From positions 468,501 to 532,500 of the forward strand of contig NC_012491.1 in assembly GCF_000010165.1 (NCBI RefSeq): a stretch of DNA of 64,000 nucleotides, given 5' to 3'. Under the pieces are notes generated by a model. It saw only the letters and a program-made list of their open reading frames with translations. It searched no databases and was not told where the DNA came from. Positions 18,424-27,096 of the stretch are shown here, one piece after another; positions within the stretch are counted from its first letter, which is position 1; each line of letters opens with the position of its first letter. The position numbers and the translations under genes are program-made. The DNA comes from Brevibacillus brevis NBRC 100599 (GTDB lineage: Bacteria; Bacillota; Bacilli; Brevibacillales; Brevibacillaceae).

Positions 18424-18632
18424 GGCTGTTGTGAAGAGAAGAATATTTCCAGTCTAGGCTCCAGGCTCCGTCCTGCTGGAGGTTGAGACTGTCCGCTCCG
18501 AAGCAATTAGCGGGGAAACGCAAAAGTGGTAGCCGCTTCGTCGCATGGGCATGTTGCGTTTCTTTTGCCCGCTAATCGCTTCTCCGCTCGGTAGGACTCC
18601 ACAAGTCGCTACGTCTGGAAATATTCTTCTCT
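18424..18632. repeat. Family 1 palindromic repeat, copy 1a
   Basis: This intergenic element starts with GGCTGT and is bounded by an 18-bp perfect inverted repeat, AGAGAAGAATATTTCCAG at 18435-18452 and its complement at 18615-18632. Inside, GAAGCAATTAGCGGG (18500-18514) pairs with CCCGCTAATCGCTTC at 14 of 15 positions, and AAACGCAA pairs with TTGCGTTT. The blocks TTTCCAGTCTA and GACTGTCCGCTCC are shared with copies at 36227 and 52955. It resembles the dispersed palindromic intergenic repeats seen in many Bacillales genomes. No coding capacity is supported. Confidence 0.8.
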
Positions 18633-18690
18633 GTCGTGACCGAGTACATTCTTCAATCTTTTAAGGCTTTTAAAATCGTAATAACACGGA

Positions 18691-18933
18691 AAGCTCGTAG
18701 AGGAAACAGGAGAAAAAAGCGAAGATCTTTGGTACACCGACCAAGACGGAATGCAAAAAGCGAAACACGTTCTTAAGCGTCCACCTCTGAGACACATCCT
18801 GAAGATACCACTTTGGACGCGGTTTCGCTTTTTGCATGGAGGCGGGCAGTGAATCCCTCAGCGGGTGGGACAAGAAGCTGAGCGTTTTCTCCTGTTTCCT
18901 CCCCACCCCACCAACACCCGGACATAGTTTTCT
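18691..18933. repeat. Family 2 structured element, copy 2A
   Basis: This element contains nested stems. The outer stem is GAGGAAACAGGAGAAAA at 18700-18716 with its exact complement at 18885-18901 (17 bp). The inner stem is ATGCAAAAAGCGAAAC at 18751-18766 with its exact complement at 18822-18837 (16 bp). Inside that, GCGTCCA at 18777-18783 pairs with TGGACGC at 18814-18820. It ends in GACATAGTTTTCT, which touches the stop of the convergent DUF378 gene. A second copy with different stem sequence but the same layout is at 36431-38156. It could be a structured RNA on either strand or a DNA hairpin element. Confidence 0.8.
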
Positions 18934-19136
18934 TATCTTGTCGGTGTTTCTTCCCGATCCGTGAATAGAAACTTGATGGCATACACCCCAAACAAGCCTA
19001 CCAACGTATACACGATTCGACTTACGATAGACTCCGCTCCACCAAACAAGCTTGCGACTAAATCGAATTGAAATAACCCGATTAACCCCCAGTTCAGGGC
19101 TCCGATGATCACAAAAAGCAAGGCCAAACGTTCCAC
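18933..19136 (-). CDS. DUF378 small membrane protein
   Basis: A 67-residue protein with two membrane helices. It begins MERLALLFVIIGALNWGLIG and contains the conserved GLFGVYAIK of DUF378. The function of the family is unknown. On its own strand the ATG is preceded by GGGGGTGTCC. Its stop codon lies at the conserved end motif of the structured repeat, so that element occupies its 3' flank. Confidence 0.88.
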   Translation of the reverse strand: MERLALLFVIIGALNWGLIGLFQFDLVASLFGGAESIVSRIVYTLVGLFGVYAIKFLFTDREETPTR

Positions 19137-19221
19137 ATGGACACCCCCACCAAAAGAATAGGGACATTATTCCCATGTTTGCGCCGTTTTACAACAGGAA
19201 TCCCGGGATCTTTAAGAAAGC

Positions 19222-19264
19222 TTTACATTCACAACATAATACGACAACATTCCCGCTGTATAGT
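19222..19264 (+). promoter_or_regulatory. PhoP-box-like promoter of pstSCAB
   Basis: Three hexamers spaced 11 bases apart, TTTACA (19222-19227), AACATA (19233-19238) and ACAACA (19244-19249), are followed nine bases later by TATAGT (19259-19264). The first matches the PHO-box hexamer TT(A/T/C)A(C/T)A fully, the others partly. There is no good -35 element, as expected for a PhoP-activated promoter. The same geometry occurs before the second pstB. Confidence 0.55.
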
Positions 19265-19321
19265 TTGTACTTGTAAGAGAGAAAAAAACAAACCGAACCT
19301 TTTAAGGAGGATTTTCATCCA

Positions 19322-20257
19322 ATGAAAAAACTCAGCAAAATGTTTATTGCGCTGACATGTGTAGGGGCATTACTCGCGGGGTGCGGAAGCGGCAACACTG
19401 CGCAGACACAGACACCAGCACCGGCGCAAAAACCAGCTCAGGAGCAAAGCAACTCTGGTTCGACAACAAAAACTTCCGGTGAACCTGTCACAGCAGTGGG
19501 TTCTACCGCTTTACAACCTCTGGTCGAGCAAGCGGCCAAAGACTTTATGGCAAAAAATGCAGGCGCACAAATCCAAGTACAAGGCGGAGGAAGCGGCACG
19601 GGCTTGAGCCAAGTAGCAAGTGGTGCAGCAACGATTGGTAACTCCGATATTTTTGCAGAAGAGAAAAAAGGCATTCCAGCAAACGAACTGGTAGACCACA
19701 AAGTATCGGTTGTCGGAATGGCAGCAGCGGTAAGCCCAAAAGTAAAAGTGGACAACTTGACCAAGCAACAATTGATCGACATCTTCACTGGAAAAATCAC
19801 AAACTGGAAAGAAGTTGGCGGCGATGATATGAAGATCACGCTGGTTAACCGTCCGAAATCTTCCGGAACTCGCGCGACATTCAGCAAATTCGCGTTGGAT
19901 GGCAAAGAAGAAGCAGAAGGTATCACAGAGGATTCCTCCGGTACTGTTCGCAAAATCATTGCAGAAACACCAGGTGCAATTGGTTACTTGGCACTGTCCT
20001 ACTTCAATGACACTGTAAAAGCGCTGAAATTGGATGGCGTGGAAGCAAACGCAGAAAACATTGTAACGAACAAATATCCAGTATGGGCGTACGAGCATAT
20101 GTACACCAAAGGTGAAGCAACTGGCGATGCAAAAGCATTCCTCGACTTCATCCTGACTGACGAAGTACAAAAGAAAACTGTTACAGAACTGGGCTTCTTG
20201 CCAATCACAGACATGAAAGTGGAACGTGATGCAGAAGGCAAAGTAACTCAAAAATAA
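19322..20257 (+). CDS. pstS: Phosphate-binding lipoprotein PstS
   Basis: A 311-residue periplasmic-type phosphate-binding protein anchored by a lipobox (LLAGC, cysteine about residue 21) and followed by a long Gln/Pro/Ser linker. The family motifs AVGSTALQPL and QGGGSGTGLSQVASGAATIGNSDI line the phosphate site, and RPKSSGTRATF closes it. AAGGAGG precedes the ATG. It is the first gene of pstSCAB and is preceded by a PhoP-box-like promoter, so phosphate-starvation control is likely. Confidence 0.95.
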   Translation: MKKLSKMFIALTCVGALLAGCGSGNTAQTQTPAPAQKPAQEQSNSGSTTKTSGEPVTAVGSTALQPLVEQAAKDFMAKNAGAQIQVQGGGSGTGLSQVASGAATIGNSDIFAEEKKGIPANELVDHKVSVVGMAAAVSPKVKVDNLTKQQLIDIFTGKITNWKEVGGDDMKITLVNRPKSSGTRATFSKFALDGKEEAEGITEDSSGTVRKIIAETPGAIGYLALSYFNDTVKALKLDGVEANAENIVTNKYPVWAYEHMYTKGEATGDAKAFLDFILTDEVQKKTVTELGFLPITDMKVERDAEGKVTQK

Positions 20258-20280
20258 GCATTATCGCCAACAGCAAAATA

Positions 20281-20309
20281 GAGGGGTAGGGGGGCCTTCC
20301 CCTCATTTT
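20281..20309 (+). terminator. Hairpin between pstS and pstC
   Basis: GAGGGG and CCCCTC form a short GC stem, followed by ATTTTG. It may act as a partial terminator, giving more pstS message than pstC message, as is common in binding-protein operons (inferred). Confidence 0.55.
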
Positions 20310-20346
20310 GCTTGCGTACAGTCGTTTTCTTTCCAGGAGGGAGAAC

Positions 20347-21294
20347 ATGAGCCATCGTACTGAAGGGATAAATACAGAGCGTAAATCGATGATTGCGCAA
20401 AAAATGCTGACAACGAACAAGCGTCAAAAAACAGAGAATATTACCGGCAGAACCATCGCGATGATTTGTGCGGGTTTGCTCGTTATTGTAGTTTTATCGA
20501 TTACCTATTTTATTGCATCAAAAGGGCTATCGACGTTCTTTGTCGATGGAGTAAGCTTCAAAGAATTTTTAACCCATGTTAAATGGGACCCAGAGGGTGA
20601 GCCATCCTCGTATGGTGTGTTGCCCTTTATCCTTGGTTCGTTTTTCGTAACGGCACTGGCTGCTTTGATTGCCGCGCCACTCGGAATCGGCGCCGCTATT
20701 TTTATGACAGAGATCTTTCCTGGCTTCGGGAAAAAAGTATTGAAGCCAGTTATCGAGCTGTTGGTTGGTATTCCATCGGTCGTTTACGGTTATGTTGGAC
20801 TAACTTTGCTTGTTCCTTTTATTCGCGAACAATTTGATGTTCTTGGCTTCAGCTTATTGGCAGGGGGACTAGTTCTTGCCCTGATGATTTTGCCAACCAT
20901 TACGAGTGTGGCAGCAGATGCAATTGAGGCAGTTCCGCAAGATTTGCGCAATGCTTCGCTCGCACTGGGTGCTACTCGTTGGCAAACGATTTGGAATGTC
21001 GTGTTGCATTCCGCACTTCCTGGCTGTTTGACGGCCATTGTTTTGGGAATGTCTCGCGCCTTTGGAGAAGCTTTGGCTGTGCAGATGGTTATCGGTAACA
21101 CAACGAAGCTGCCAAGCGGTTTGTTCGAACCAATCAGTACGCTCACTAGCGGTATTACATTGAACATGGGGAACACGATTCAAGGAACTCCGTATAACAA
21201 TGCTCTCTGGTCAATGGCTTTGCTGCTCTTGGCGATGTCTTTCATCTTTATCGTGATTTTGCGCCTGTTGGGCAGAAAGAGGTTGGCAAAATAG
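20347..21294 (+). CDS. pstC: Phosphate ABC transporter permease PstC
   Basis: A 315-residue permease with six predicted membrane helices. The permease-ATPase coupling loop reads DLRNASLALGATRWQTIWNV (about residues 198-217). The ATG at 20347 follows AGGAGGG with good spacing; the open frame reaches further upstream but without a ribosome site. Its stop directly precedes the pstA start. Confidence 0.95.
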   Translation: MSHRTEGINTERKSMIAQKMLTTNKRQKTENITGRTIAMICAGLLVIVVLSITYFIASKGLSTFFVDGVSFKEFLTHVKWDPEGEPSSYGVLPFILGSFFVTALAALIAAPLGIGAAIFMTEIFPGFGKKVLKPVIELLVGIPSVVYGYVGLTLLVPFIREQFDVLGFSLLAGGLVLALMILPTITSVAADAIEAVPQDLRNASLALGATRWQTIWNVVLHSALPGCLTAIVLGMSRAFGEALAVQMVIGNTTKLPSGLFEPISTLTSGITLNMGNTIQGTPYNNALWSMALLLLAMSFIFIVILRLLGRKRLAK

Positions 21295-22185
21295 ATGAAA
21301 GCGAGACTGATGGACCGCGCTGCTACTGTTGTTTTGACACTGATTGCCGTACTGATTATCGGTACCTTGGTGGGATTATTGGGCTTCATTCTCTCACAAG
21401 GCTGGCATAAGCTGAATCTTGACTTTTTGACCTCTCCGCCGGATATTGTCAATGCGGGTGGCGGGATTGGACCACAGCTTTTCAACTCGTTGTACTTGCT
21501 GGTCCTAACTATGCTGATCGCGTTGCCGCTCGGTATCGGAGCAGGCATTTATATGGCTGAATATGCGCCGGATAACAAGATTACACAGTTTATCCGCATG
21601 AGTATAGAAGTTTTGTCTTCCCTTCCGTCTATCGTAGTTGGTTTGTTTGGATTGCTCGTGTTCGTAAATATGACAGGCTGGGGCTATACCCTGTTTGGTG
21701 GGGCGCTTGCGCTGACGGTATTTAACCTGCCGCTCTTGGTTCGTGTAACAGAGGATGCACTGCGCAATGTACCACGCAGTCAAAAGGAAGCGAGTCTCGC
21801 GCTTGGTATTACCAAATGGCGTACCATCGTGTCTGTCATCCTTCCAGCAGCACTCCCAGGTATCCTTACGGGGGCCATTCTGGCTTCTGGCCGTGTATTT
21901 GGGGAAGCGGCTGCTTTGCTGTTTACAGCAGGGATGTCTTCACCGAATCTGGATTTCACCGACTTCTCGATGAACAGTACAACATCACCTCTGAATCCGT
22001 TCCGTCCTGCCGAGACCCTGGCCGTTCATATTTGGAAGGTAAACAGCGAGGGGCTGACACCGGATGCACGTGATGTCGCAGATGGCGCGGCTGCTGTTCT
22101 GATTATTGCCGTCTTGCTCTTTAACCTTTCCGCTCGTTGGTTCGGGAATTGGGTTTACAAAAAGATGACGTCAGGATCAAACTAA
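21295..22185 (+). CDS. pstA: Phosphate ABC transporter permease PstA
   Basis: A 296-residue permease with six predicted membrane helices, partner of PstC in the high-affinity phosphate channel. The coupling loop is SQKEASLALGITKWRTIVSV (about residues 162-181). The start abuts the pstC stop, so translation is coupled. Confidence 0.95.
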   Translation: MKARLMDRAATVVLTLIAVLIIGTLVGLLGFILSQGWHKLNLDFLTSPPDIVNAGGGIGPQLFNSLYLLVLTMLIALPLGIGAGIYMAEYAPDNKITQFIRMSIEVLSSLPSIVVGLFGLLVFVNMTGWGYTLFGGALALTVFNLPLLVRVTEDALRNVPRSQKEASLALGITKWRTIVSVILPAALPGILTGAILASGRVFGEAAALLFTAGMSSPNLDFTDFSMNSTTSPLNPFRPAETLAVHIWKVNSEGLTPDARDVADGAAAVLIIAVLLFNLSARWFGNWVYKKMTSGSN

Positions 22186-22204
22186 GAAGAGGTAGGTGGC
22201 AGCC

Positions 22205-22978
22205 ATGTCCGTACTGACCATGCAAGAAACGATCATTCAGACGAATAACGTGAATGTATACTACGGGGAGAAGCACGCCGTAAAAAATATATCCATGGAT
22301 ATTGAAAAAAACTCCGTGACAGCCTTTATCGGCCCATCCGGATGCGGGAAATCGACGCTTCTGCGGAGCTTGAACCGGATGAATGATCTGGTTCCTTCTT
22401 GTCGGGTAGAGGGTTCCATTATTGTTGATGGTATCGACATTAACAGCTCGCAAGTAAACATCGAGAGCCTGCGCCAAGTGGTAGGAATGGTGTTTCAACG
22501 AGCGAATCCATTTTTTAAATCGATCTATGAAAACATCGCATTTGCACCGCGTTTCCACGGGATGACCAATAAACGTGATTTGGACGAATTGGTTGAGTCG
22601 AGCCTGCAAAAAGCAGCGCTTTGGGATGAGGTAAAGGATCGCCTTCGCGACTCAGCGCTCTCCCTTTCTGGTGGACAGCAGCAAAGGCTTTGTATCGCGC
22701 GTGCAATTGCGATGCAGCCAACCATTTTGCTGTTGGACGAACCGGCTTCCGCACTCGATCCGATCTCTACCATGAAAATCGAAGAGCTGGTCATGCAGCT
22801 AAAAGATGAATATACGATCGTGATCGTTACCCATAACCTCCATCAGGCAGCGCGAATTTCTGAGAAAACCGCCTTCTTCCTGATGGGTGAGCTAATCGAG
22901 ATGGATGAGACAGGAAAAATCTTTACATCGCCTGAAAGCGAAAAAACCGAAGATTATATTAGCGGACGTTTTGGATAA
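22205..22978 (+). CDS. pstB: Phosphate ABC transporter ATP-binding protein PstB (copy 1)
   Basis: A 257-residue ATPase. Walker A is GPSGCGKST, the signature is [14 protein letters not shown], and Walker B is [12 protein letters not shown]. The ATG at 22205 is spaced correctly from AGGTGG; an in-frame GTG nine bases earlier is possible. The Q-loop region reads [10 protein letters not shown], whereas the second copy at 25771 has the usual [10 protein letters not shown]. It ends the pstSCAB operon before a strong terminator. No phoU gene is adjacent. Confidence 0.94.
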   Translation: MSVLTMQETIIQTNNVNVYYGEKHAVKNISMDIEKNSVTAFIGPSGCGKSTLLRSLNRMNDLVPSCRVEGSIIVDGIDINSSQVNIESLRQVVGMVFQRANPFFKSIYENIAFAPRFHGMTNKRDLDELVESSLQKAALWDEVKDRLRDSALSLSGGQQQRLCIARAIAMQPTILLLDEPASALDPISTMKIEELVMQLKDEYTIVIVTHNLHQAARISEKTAFFLMGELIEMDETGKIFTSPESEKTEDYISGRFG

Positions 22979-22991
22979 GTGAGAATAGAAA

Positions 22992-23045
22992 AGAACACGA
23001 AGCCCTCCCAAGCAAATCAGCTTGCAGGAGGGCTTCGTGTTCTAT
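22992..23045. terminator. Strong bidirectional terminator after pstB
   Basis: AGAACACGAAGCCCTCC at 22992-23008 pairs perfectly over 17 bases with the segment ending at 23043. A and T runs lie on both sides. It serves pstB and the convergent gene at 23051. Confidence 0.92.
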
Positions 23046-23050
23046 TGGTT

Positions 23051-23434
23051 TCAGATTTTCCGTAGATATCGTGAATAAAAACCATAGTAGGTAATAAACA
23101 GACCCAAGAAGAAGAACGCGATGACAGTGCCGTAGTCTTCGCTGGAAGCTTCATAGCCTACAACAGCTTTTACACCATATTTGATAGCCATATAGATAAG
23201 GGCAAAAGCAAGTAAAAATCCATACCTGTACCATTTGCTTTGATGCTTCATGTTCTCGCTTTTGACCTTCATCAAGTATCGAACATAACCGACTATCAAG
23301 CCAACAAAAAATATCGCCACAAACAAGTAACGCAGATAGTGGCTTTGATCAAAGACCTTGATAAAGGTTACGAGGGACATTGCTAGCAGTACAAAAAAGG
23401 CAATAACATAAAAGTGAATGGAACGCTTATCCAA
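23051..23434 (-). CDS. Hypothetical four-helix membrane protein
   Basis: A protein of about 127 residues with four predicted membrane helices that I do not recognise. The TTG at 23434 is preceded by AAAGGGGA at normal spacing and gives MDKRSIHFYVIAFF. An in-frame GTG at 23485 would add 17 residues but has no ribosome site. It follows the chemoreceptor gene on the same strand within 60 bases, so the two are probably cotranscribed. It lies between the two pstB genes. Confidence 0.72.
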   Translation of the reverse strand: MDKRSIHFYVIAFFVLLAMSLVTFIKVFDQSHYLRYLFVAIFFVGLIVGYVRYLMKVKSENMKHQSKWYRYGFLLAFALIYMAIKYGVKAVVGYEASSEDYGTVIAFFFLGLFITYYGFYSRYLRKI

Positions 23435-23494
23435 GGTCCAGACATCCCCTTTCGCAGGATAGGTTTGTAAAGAGTTCACATTCACTTTATGATA

Positions 23495-25540
23495 TCATGA
23501 ATTTTTCAAAGAAAGGGTTGTTTCTCCCGCTCGAAAAAATTTAATGGTTTGTTCGAGATCTTCTACGATTTCTGTCAGGCGCAGAGAGTCATCGAGAAAT
23601 TGCTCCGATAAGGATAGACTTTCTTGATTGGCGGCTACAGCTTGCTGTGTGCCTGATACTACTTGTTGTGCAGAGGCAGACAGATTGTCTACCCGCTGTG
23701 AAATGGCTAGGCTCTGTGTCGAGATTGTTCCTGTGAGCATTCTGATCGATTCAAATTGGGCAGTCAACGCTTCGCTGAGCTGGATGGTATTGTGGAAGAT
23801 AGAAGCGGCCTGGTGCAAGGTTTGGATGCCATTTACAGTAGCATGATCGGTTGTTTGCAAGCAGGCGGCTACATGCTCCATTCGTTCTTCCCCTGATTCA
23901 ATTACCTTTTGAATACGGGCAGATGCCTCTTCTGTCTGGTCGGACAGCAAGCGAATTTCGTCTGCTACGACACTGAAGCCGATCCCAGCTTGTCCAGCCC
24001 TGGAAGCTTCGATTCGAGCATTGAAGGACAAAAGCTTGGTTCGCTTGGAGATAGCGGAAATCAGACCGAGCATTTCGTTGATGTCGCCCATGCTTTCTCT
24101 CATGGAGGACATAGCATGCATAGATGCCTTCATATCTTCCGAGATACTGTGCATATTTTCTTTTAGTAAATCGATGGAGGTTGCTGCTTTTGCATTTTGC
24201 TGACGTGATTCCTGGCTTTGTACAATTGCTTTTTCCATGGAGTCTGTGATCCGAGACATTTCTTGTGTAATGCCGGCCATCGTGGCGTGGATATCATCGA
24301 TCTGCTCCTGCTGATTGTCCATTTCTTGGGCAAGCCGCTCTGTTACGGATACGACTTCTGACTGCATGGCGTGAGAATGGCTGGAGCCTTTTCCTACATG
24401 ATCGGCTACTTGTTTGACGTCTGAGATGACATACTGGATTTTACCGATGATCGTCCGGATTTGTTCACTCATTCGATTGAAGCTGTCAGCCAGCTGACGA
24501 ATTTCATCATTGCTTTGTACGTGCATGGTTTGCAGCAGATCGCCCTCGCTAAAGGCGGACATTTTTTGTTGTGCTTCCTTAATCGGCTTGATGATTCGGC
24601 GAACGTACACATACAGCATCAGGGCGAGTGCAGCGAGTCCGACGAGTGAGACGGCCAAAATAGTTAGCTGAAGGCGACGGACCTCTTGCTTTACCTCGGA
24701 TACCGACTGTGCGACGATCACTCCCCACTTTAGCGAAGGGGCAAATTGATAGGCGGCAAAAGAATCCACCCCATTGATCCTGCTCGGCTCGTACCCAGAT
24801 TGACCGGCGATGACGTTTTGTACGATGGCAAGCTCAGTAAGTAGGGGGCGCTGCAACGCATAGGATTGATCGGGATGAGCGACCAGCTTGCCTTGTTGAT
24901 CAACGATCATGGCATATCCAGTTTCCCCTAGTTTGATCTGGCCAATGGATTCGCTCAGCTTCGGAACAGAGACGAATGCCACGACGACACCTACAGGCTC
25001 CTCGTCTTCATTGCGCAAAGGGAGTGAGACGGCTATCTTGGGAAACTCCGTCTTGGAAAACTGGAAGACATCTGAGATAAAAACCCCCTGCAGTGGTTGA
25101 TTCAATGCTCCCTCATACCAGTCCATTTTTCGCGGATCGTAGGAACTGTCGAGGGGTGATCCCGGAAAGGTCAAATACTTTCCGTCTGTGGTGACGATCT
25201 GTAATTCGGAAATCGTAGGATTGCTGGTGGACAAATCAGTAAAAATGCCAAAGATCTGACTGTTAGTGATCTTGCTGTTTTTATAAGTGGAGGCAAATGA
25301 TTGCAAGGCGGTTACGATGTCATAGACCCTGCTATGTACTTTCTGTAGAGCTGCACCTGATGCTTCGTGTAATTGCTGCTTTGTTTTTTCATTGAGTGTG
25401 GCCTCGGATTGATAGCTGATGAAGAAAGCGGCAATTGCCATCATGCAGACAACCATTCCCATGATGCCTGCGAACAGCCTGGTGAAAATTGAACGATAAT
25501 GAAACGACGAGCGACCCCACGGTTTTCTTATGTCTGGCAT
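23495..25540 (-). CDS. Methyl-accepting chemotaxis protein (dCache-HAMP-MCP)
   Basis: A 681-residue chemoreceptor. One membrane helix lies near residues 20-45, then an extracellular dCache-type sensor (about 50-285; motif [13 protein letters not shown]), a second helix (about 290-312) and a HAMP domain. The long cytoplasmic signalling coiled coil has its tip near [19 protein letters not shown] (about residue 530), where the CheA/CheW contact lies. AAGGGGAGAA precedes the ATG. Cache domains usually sense small organic molecules; the location between pst genes suggests, but does not prove, a phosphate-related cue. Confidence 0.92.
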   Translation of the reverse strand: MPDIRKPWGRSSFHYRSIFTRLFAGIMGMVVCMMAIAAFFISYQSEATLNEKTKQQLHEASGAALQKVHSRVYDIVTALQSFASTYKNSKITNSQIFGIFTDLSTSNPTISELQIVTTDGKYLTFPGSPLDSSYDPRKMDWYEGALNQPLQGVFISDVFQFSKTEFPKIAVSLPLRNEDEEPVGVVVAFVSVPKLSESIGQIKLGETGYAMIVDQQGKLVAHPDQSYALQRPLLTELAIVQNVIAGQSGYEPSRINGVDSFAAYQFAPSLKWGVIVAQSVSEVKQEVRRLQLTILAVSLVGLAALALMLYVYVRRIIKPIKEAQQKMSAFSEGDLLQTMHVQSNDEIRQLADSFNRMSEQIRTIIGKIQYVISDVKQVADHVGKGSSHSHAMQSEVVSVTERLAQEMDNQQEQIDDIHATMAGITQEMSRITDSMEKAIVQSQESRQQNAKAATSIDLLKENMHSISEDMKASMHAMSSMRESMGDINEMLGLISAISKRTKLLSFNARIEASRAGQAGIGFSVVADEIRLLSDQTEEASARIQKVIESGEERMEHVAACLQTTDHATVNGIQTLHQAASIFHNTIQLSEALTAQFESIRMLTGTISTQSLAISQRVDNLSASAQQVVSGTQQAVAANQESLSLSEQFLDDSLRLTEIVEDLEQTIKFFRAGETTLSLKNS

Positions 25541-25672
25541 TAATTGTTCTCCCCTTATCAAAACGTTCAGCTTTATTGTAGGGGGTACCTAGAGGAGCGT
25601 ATATGCTTTATCGACAAGATTTACCATAAATTAATGTAAGATGACCTATGTAAAAAGTCCTAAGACGAAATC

Positions 25673-25726
25673 TTTATCGAAACTTAATAAACACCACACG
25701 GAAACCTAACAATGGTGCGCTATAGT
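25673..25726 (+). promoter_or_regulatory. PhoP-box-like promoter of the second pstB
   Basis: Four hexamers at exact 11-base spacing, TTTATC (25673), TTAATA (25684), CACACG (25695) and CTAACA (25706), are followed by TATAGT at 25721-25726. TTAATA is a full match to the PHO-box hexamer and two others match at five of six positions. The -10 sequence and its distance mirror those of pstS. Confidence 0.6.
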
Positions 25727-25770
25727 GGGGAAGTAAAAGGACGTAACAACCACGAAGGAGCGAAGACCGT

Positions 25771-26523
25771 ATGAGTGTTATTTCGGTGAGAGAGTTGAAT
25801 CTCTTCTACGGTAATAAGCAAGCCCTCTATCATATAAATCTGGATGTAGAGTCTGATTCCATTACAGCCTTAATTGGTCCATCAGGCTGCGGTAAGTCTA
25901 CATTTTTACGGACGTTAAATCGAATGAACGACTCTGTACCGAACACCAAAATTACGGGAACTGTAAAAGTATTCGACGAGGATATTTATAGCTCTCGTGT
26001 AGAAGTTGAGCGACTTCGCAAAAATATTGGCATGGTGTTTCAGCATCCGAATCCATTTCCGAAGAGCATCTATGACAACATCACGTACGGGCCGAGACTC
26101 CATGGCATGAACGATCGTAACAAGCTGGACGAGCTGGTAGAGACGAGCCTCAAGGCAGCAGCCCTTTGGGATGAAGTGAAGGATGTACTGAAAAAGCCAG
26201 CAACAGGGCTTTCCGGTGGACAGCAGCAACGCCTTTGCATCGCACGGGCACTCGCTGTTCAGCCACAGATCATTTTGATGGATGAGCCAACCTCTGCATT
26301 GGACCCGATTTCGACAGCCAAAATCGAAGAGCTGTTGGAAGAGCTGAAGAACCGTTATACGATTGTAATCGTGACGCACAACATGCAGCAGGCGGCACGT
26401 ATTTCCGATAAGACTGCGTTTTTCTTGAATGGCGAGCTAGTCGAGTTTGACAGTACCCCGACGATCTTCCAAAATCCTCGTGACAAAAGAACAGAGGATT
26501 ACATTACCGGACGTTTCGGATAA
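25771..26523 (+). CDS. pstB: Phosphate ABC transporter ATP-binding protein PstB (copy 2)
   Basis: A 250-residue ATPase, clearly paralogous to the pstB at 22205 and with the canonical PstB motifs: [37 protein letters not shown] and [11 protein letters not shown]. It has its own ribosome site (CGAAGGAG) and its own PhoP-box-like promoter, so it is transcribed separately from pstSCAB. B. subtilis also has two pstB genes, but adjacent in one operon; here a chemoreceptor unit lies between them. Confidence 0.94.
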   Translation: MSVISVRELNLFYGNKQALYHINLDVESDSITALIGPSGCGKSTFLRTLNRMNDSVPNTKITGTVKVFDEDIYSSRVEVERLRKNIGMVFQHPNPFPKSIYDNITYGPRLHGMNDRNKLDELVETSLKAAALWDEVKDVLKKPATGLSGGQQQRLCIARALAVQPQIILMDEPTSALDPISTAKIEELLEELKNRYTIVIVTHNMQQAARISDKTAFFLNGELVEFDSTPTIFQNPRDKRTEDYITGRFG

Positions 26524-26536
26524 TTCAATAAGCATG

Positions 26537-26576
26537 ATGGTAGGAGAGCGGACTTTTGAGGTCCGCTCTTTTTTAT
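26537..26576 (+). terminator. Terminator of the second pstB (left copy of a repeated hairpin)
   Basis: AGAGCGGAC pairs with GTCCGCTCT around TTTTGAG, followed by a T run. The sequence from ATGGTAGGAGAGCGGACTT through the T run is repeated almost exactly at 29092-29130. Confidence 0.88.
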
Positions 26577-26587
26577 TTGAAAAACGT

Positions 26588-26926
26588 TTATAAATGTAAC
26601 CCAAATCTCTTTAATTCAATGAAAATACCTTCCAATCGTTTCCCTTTCTCCGTTAACGTATATTCCACGCGGGGAGGGACTTCTGGAAACACTTTCCTTT
26701 CCAATATGCCGTGCTCCTCCAATTCCTTCAGTCTGAGCGACAGTGTTTTTGGACTAATCCCATCCATGGATTTCAGCAGGTCGCTGAAACGCAGCGTTCC
26801 TTCGATAAGCAGGTCCCGAATGATTAAAAAGGTCCATTTGGTCCCGATTACGTCAAGCGTCTTGGCAATGGGGCAAGGTTGGCCTGGGGTTCCTTTGTTC
26901 AGTTCGATTGGCTCAAGAACGTTCAT
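26588..26926 (-). CDS. HxlR-family transcriptional regulator
   Basis: A 112-residue winged-helix regulator of the HxlR family. The ATG at 26926 follows TTTGGAGG; an in-frame TTG further upstream overlaps that ribosome site. The conserved block PCPIAKTLDVIGTKWTFLII carries a single N-terminal cysteine at about residue 18. In redox-sensing relatives (YodB, HypR) such a cysteine detects quinones or disulfide stress. It is divergent from the SnoaL lipoprotein gene, whose operon also encodes flavodoxin-fold and SDR proteins, which suggests a redox-responsive switch. Confidence 0.9.
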   Translation of the reverse strand: MNVLEPIELNKGTPGQPCPIAKTLDVIGTKWTFLIIRDLLIEGTLRFSDLLKSMDGISPKTLSLRLKELEEHGILERKVFPEVPPRVEYTLTEKGKRLEGIFIELKRFGLHL

Positions 26927-26974
26927 CGGAATATCCTCCAAAAAATTATTAGGGTTTTTGGCTATTATAGCGCA

Positions 26975-26996
26975 ATAGTATCTTTTCGGAAACTAT
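26975..26996. promoter_or_regulatory. Candidate HxlR operator
   Basis: ATAGTATC and GAAACTAT form a 7-of-8 inverted repeat with a six-base spacer between the divergent HxlR and SnoaL genes. HxlR regulators bind short inverted repeats of this kind; the assignment is from position and symmetry only. Confidence 0.35.
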
Positions 26997-27096
26997 ATGA
27001 AATAAATATCACTACTTCCATAAATGAAGTTAGTGTCATTACAATAGCAATGTAAACCGATACTTCCCCTCTAAATAAGGAGCTGATTAGAACGAC

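Noticed and set aside
18670..19176. Minus-strand frames across the structured element 2A
   Set aside because: They run through long inverted repeats and overlap the genuine DUF378 gene in another frame; no ribosome site or homology is visible.
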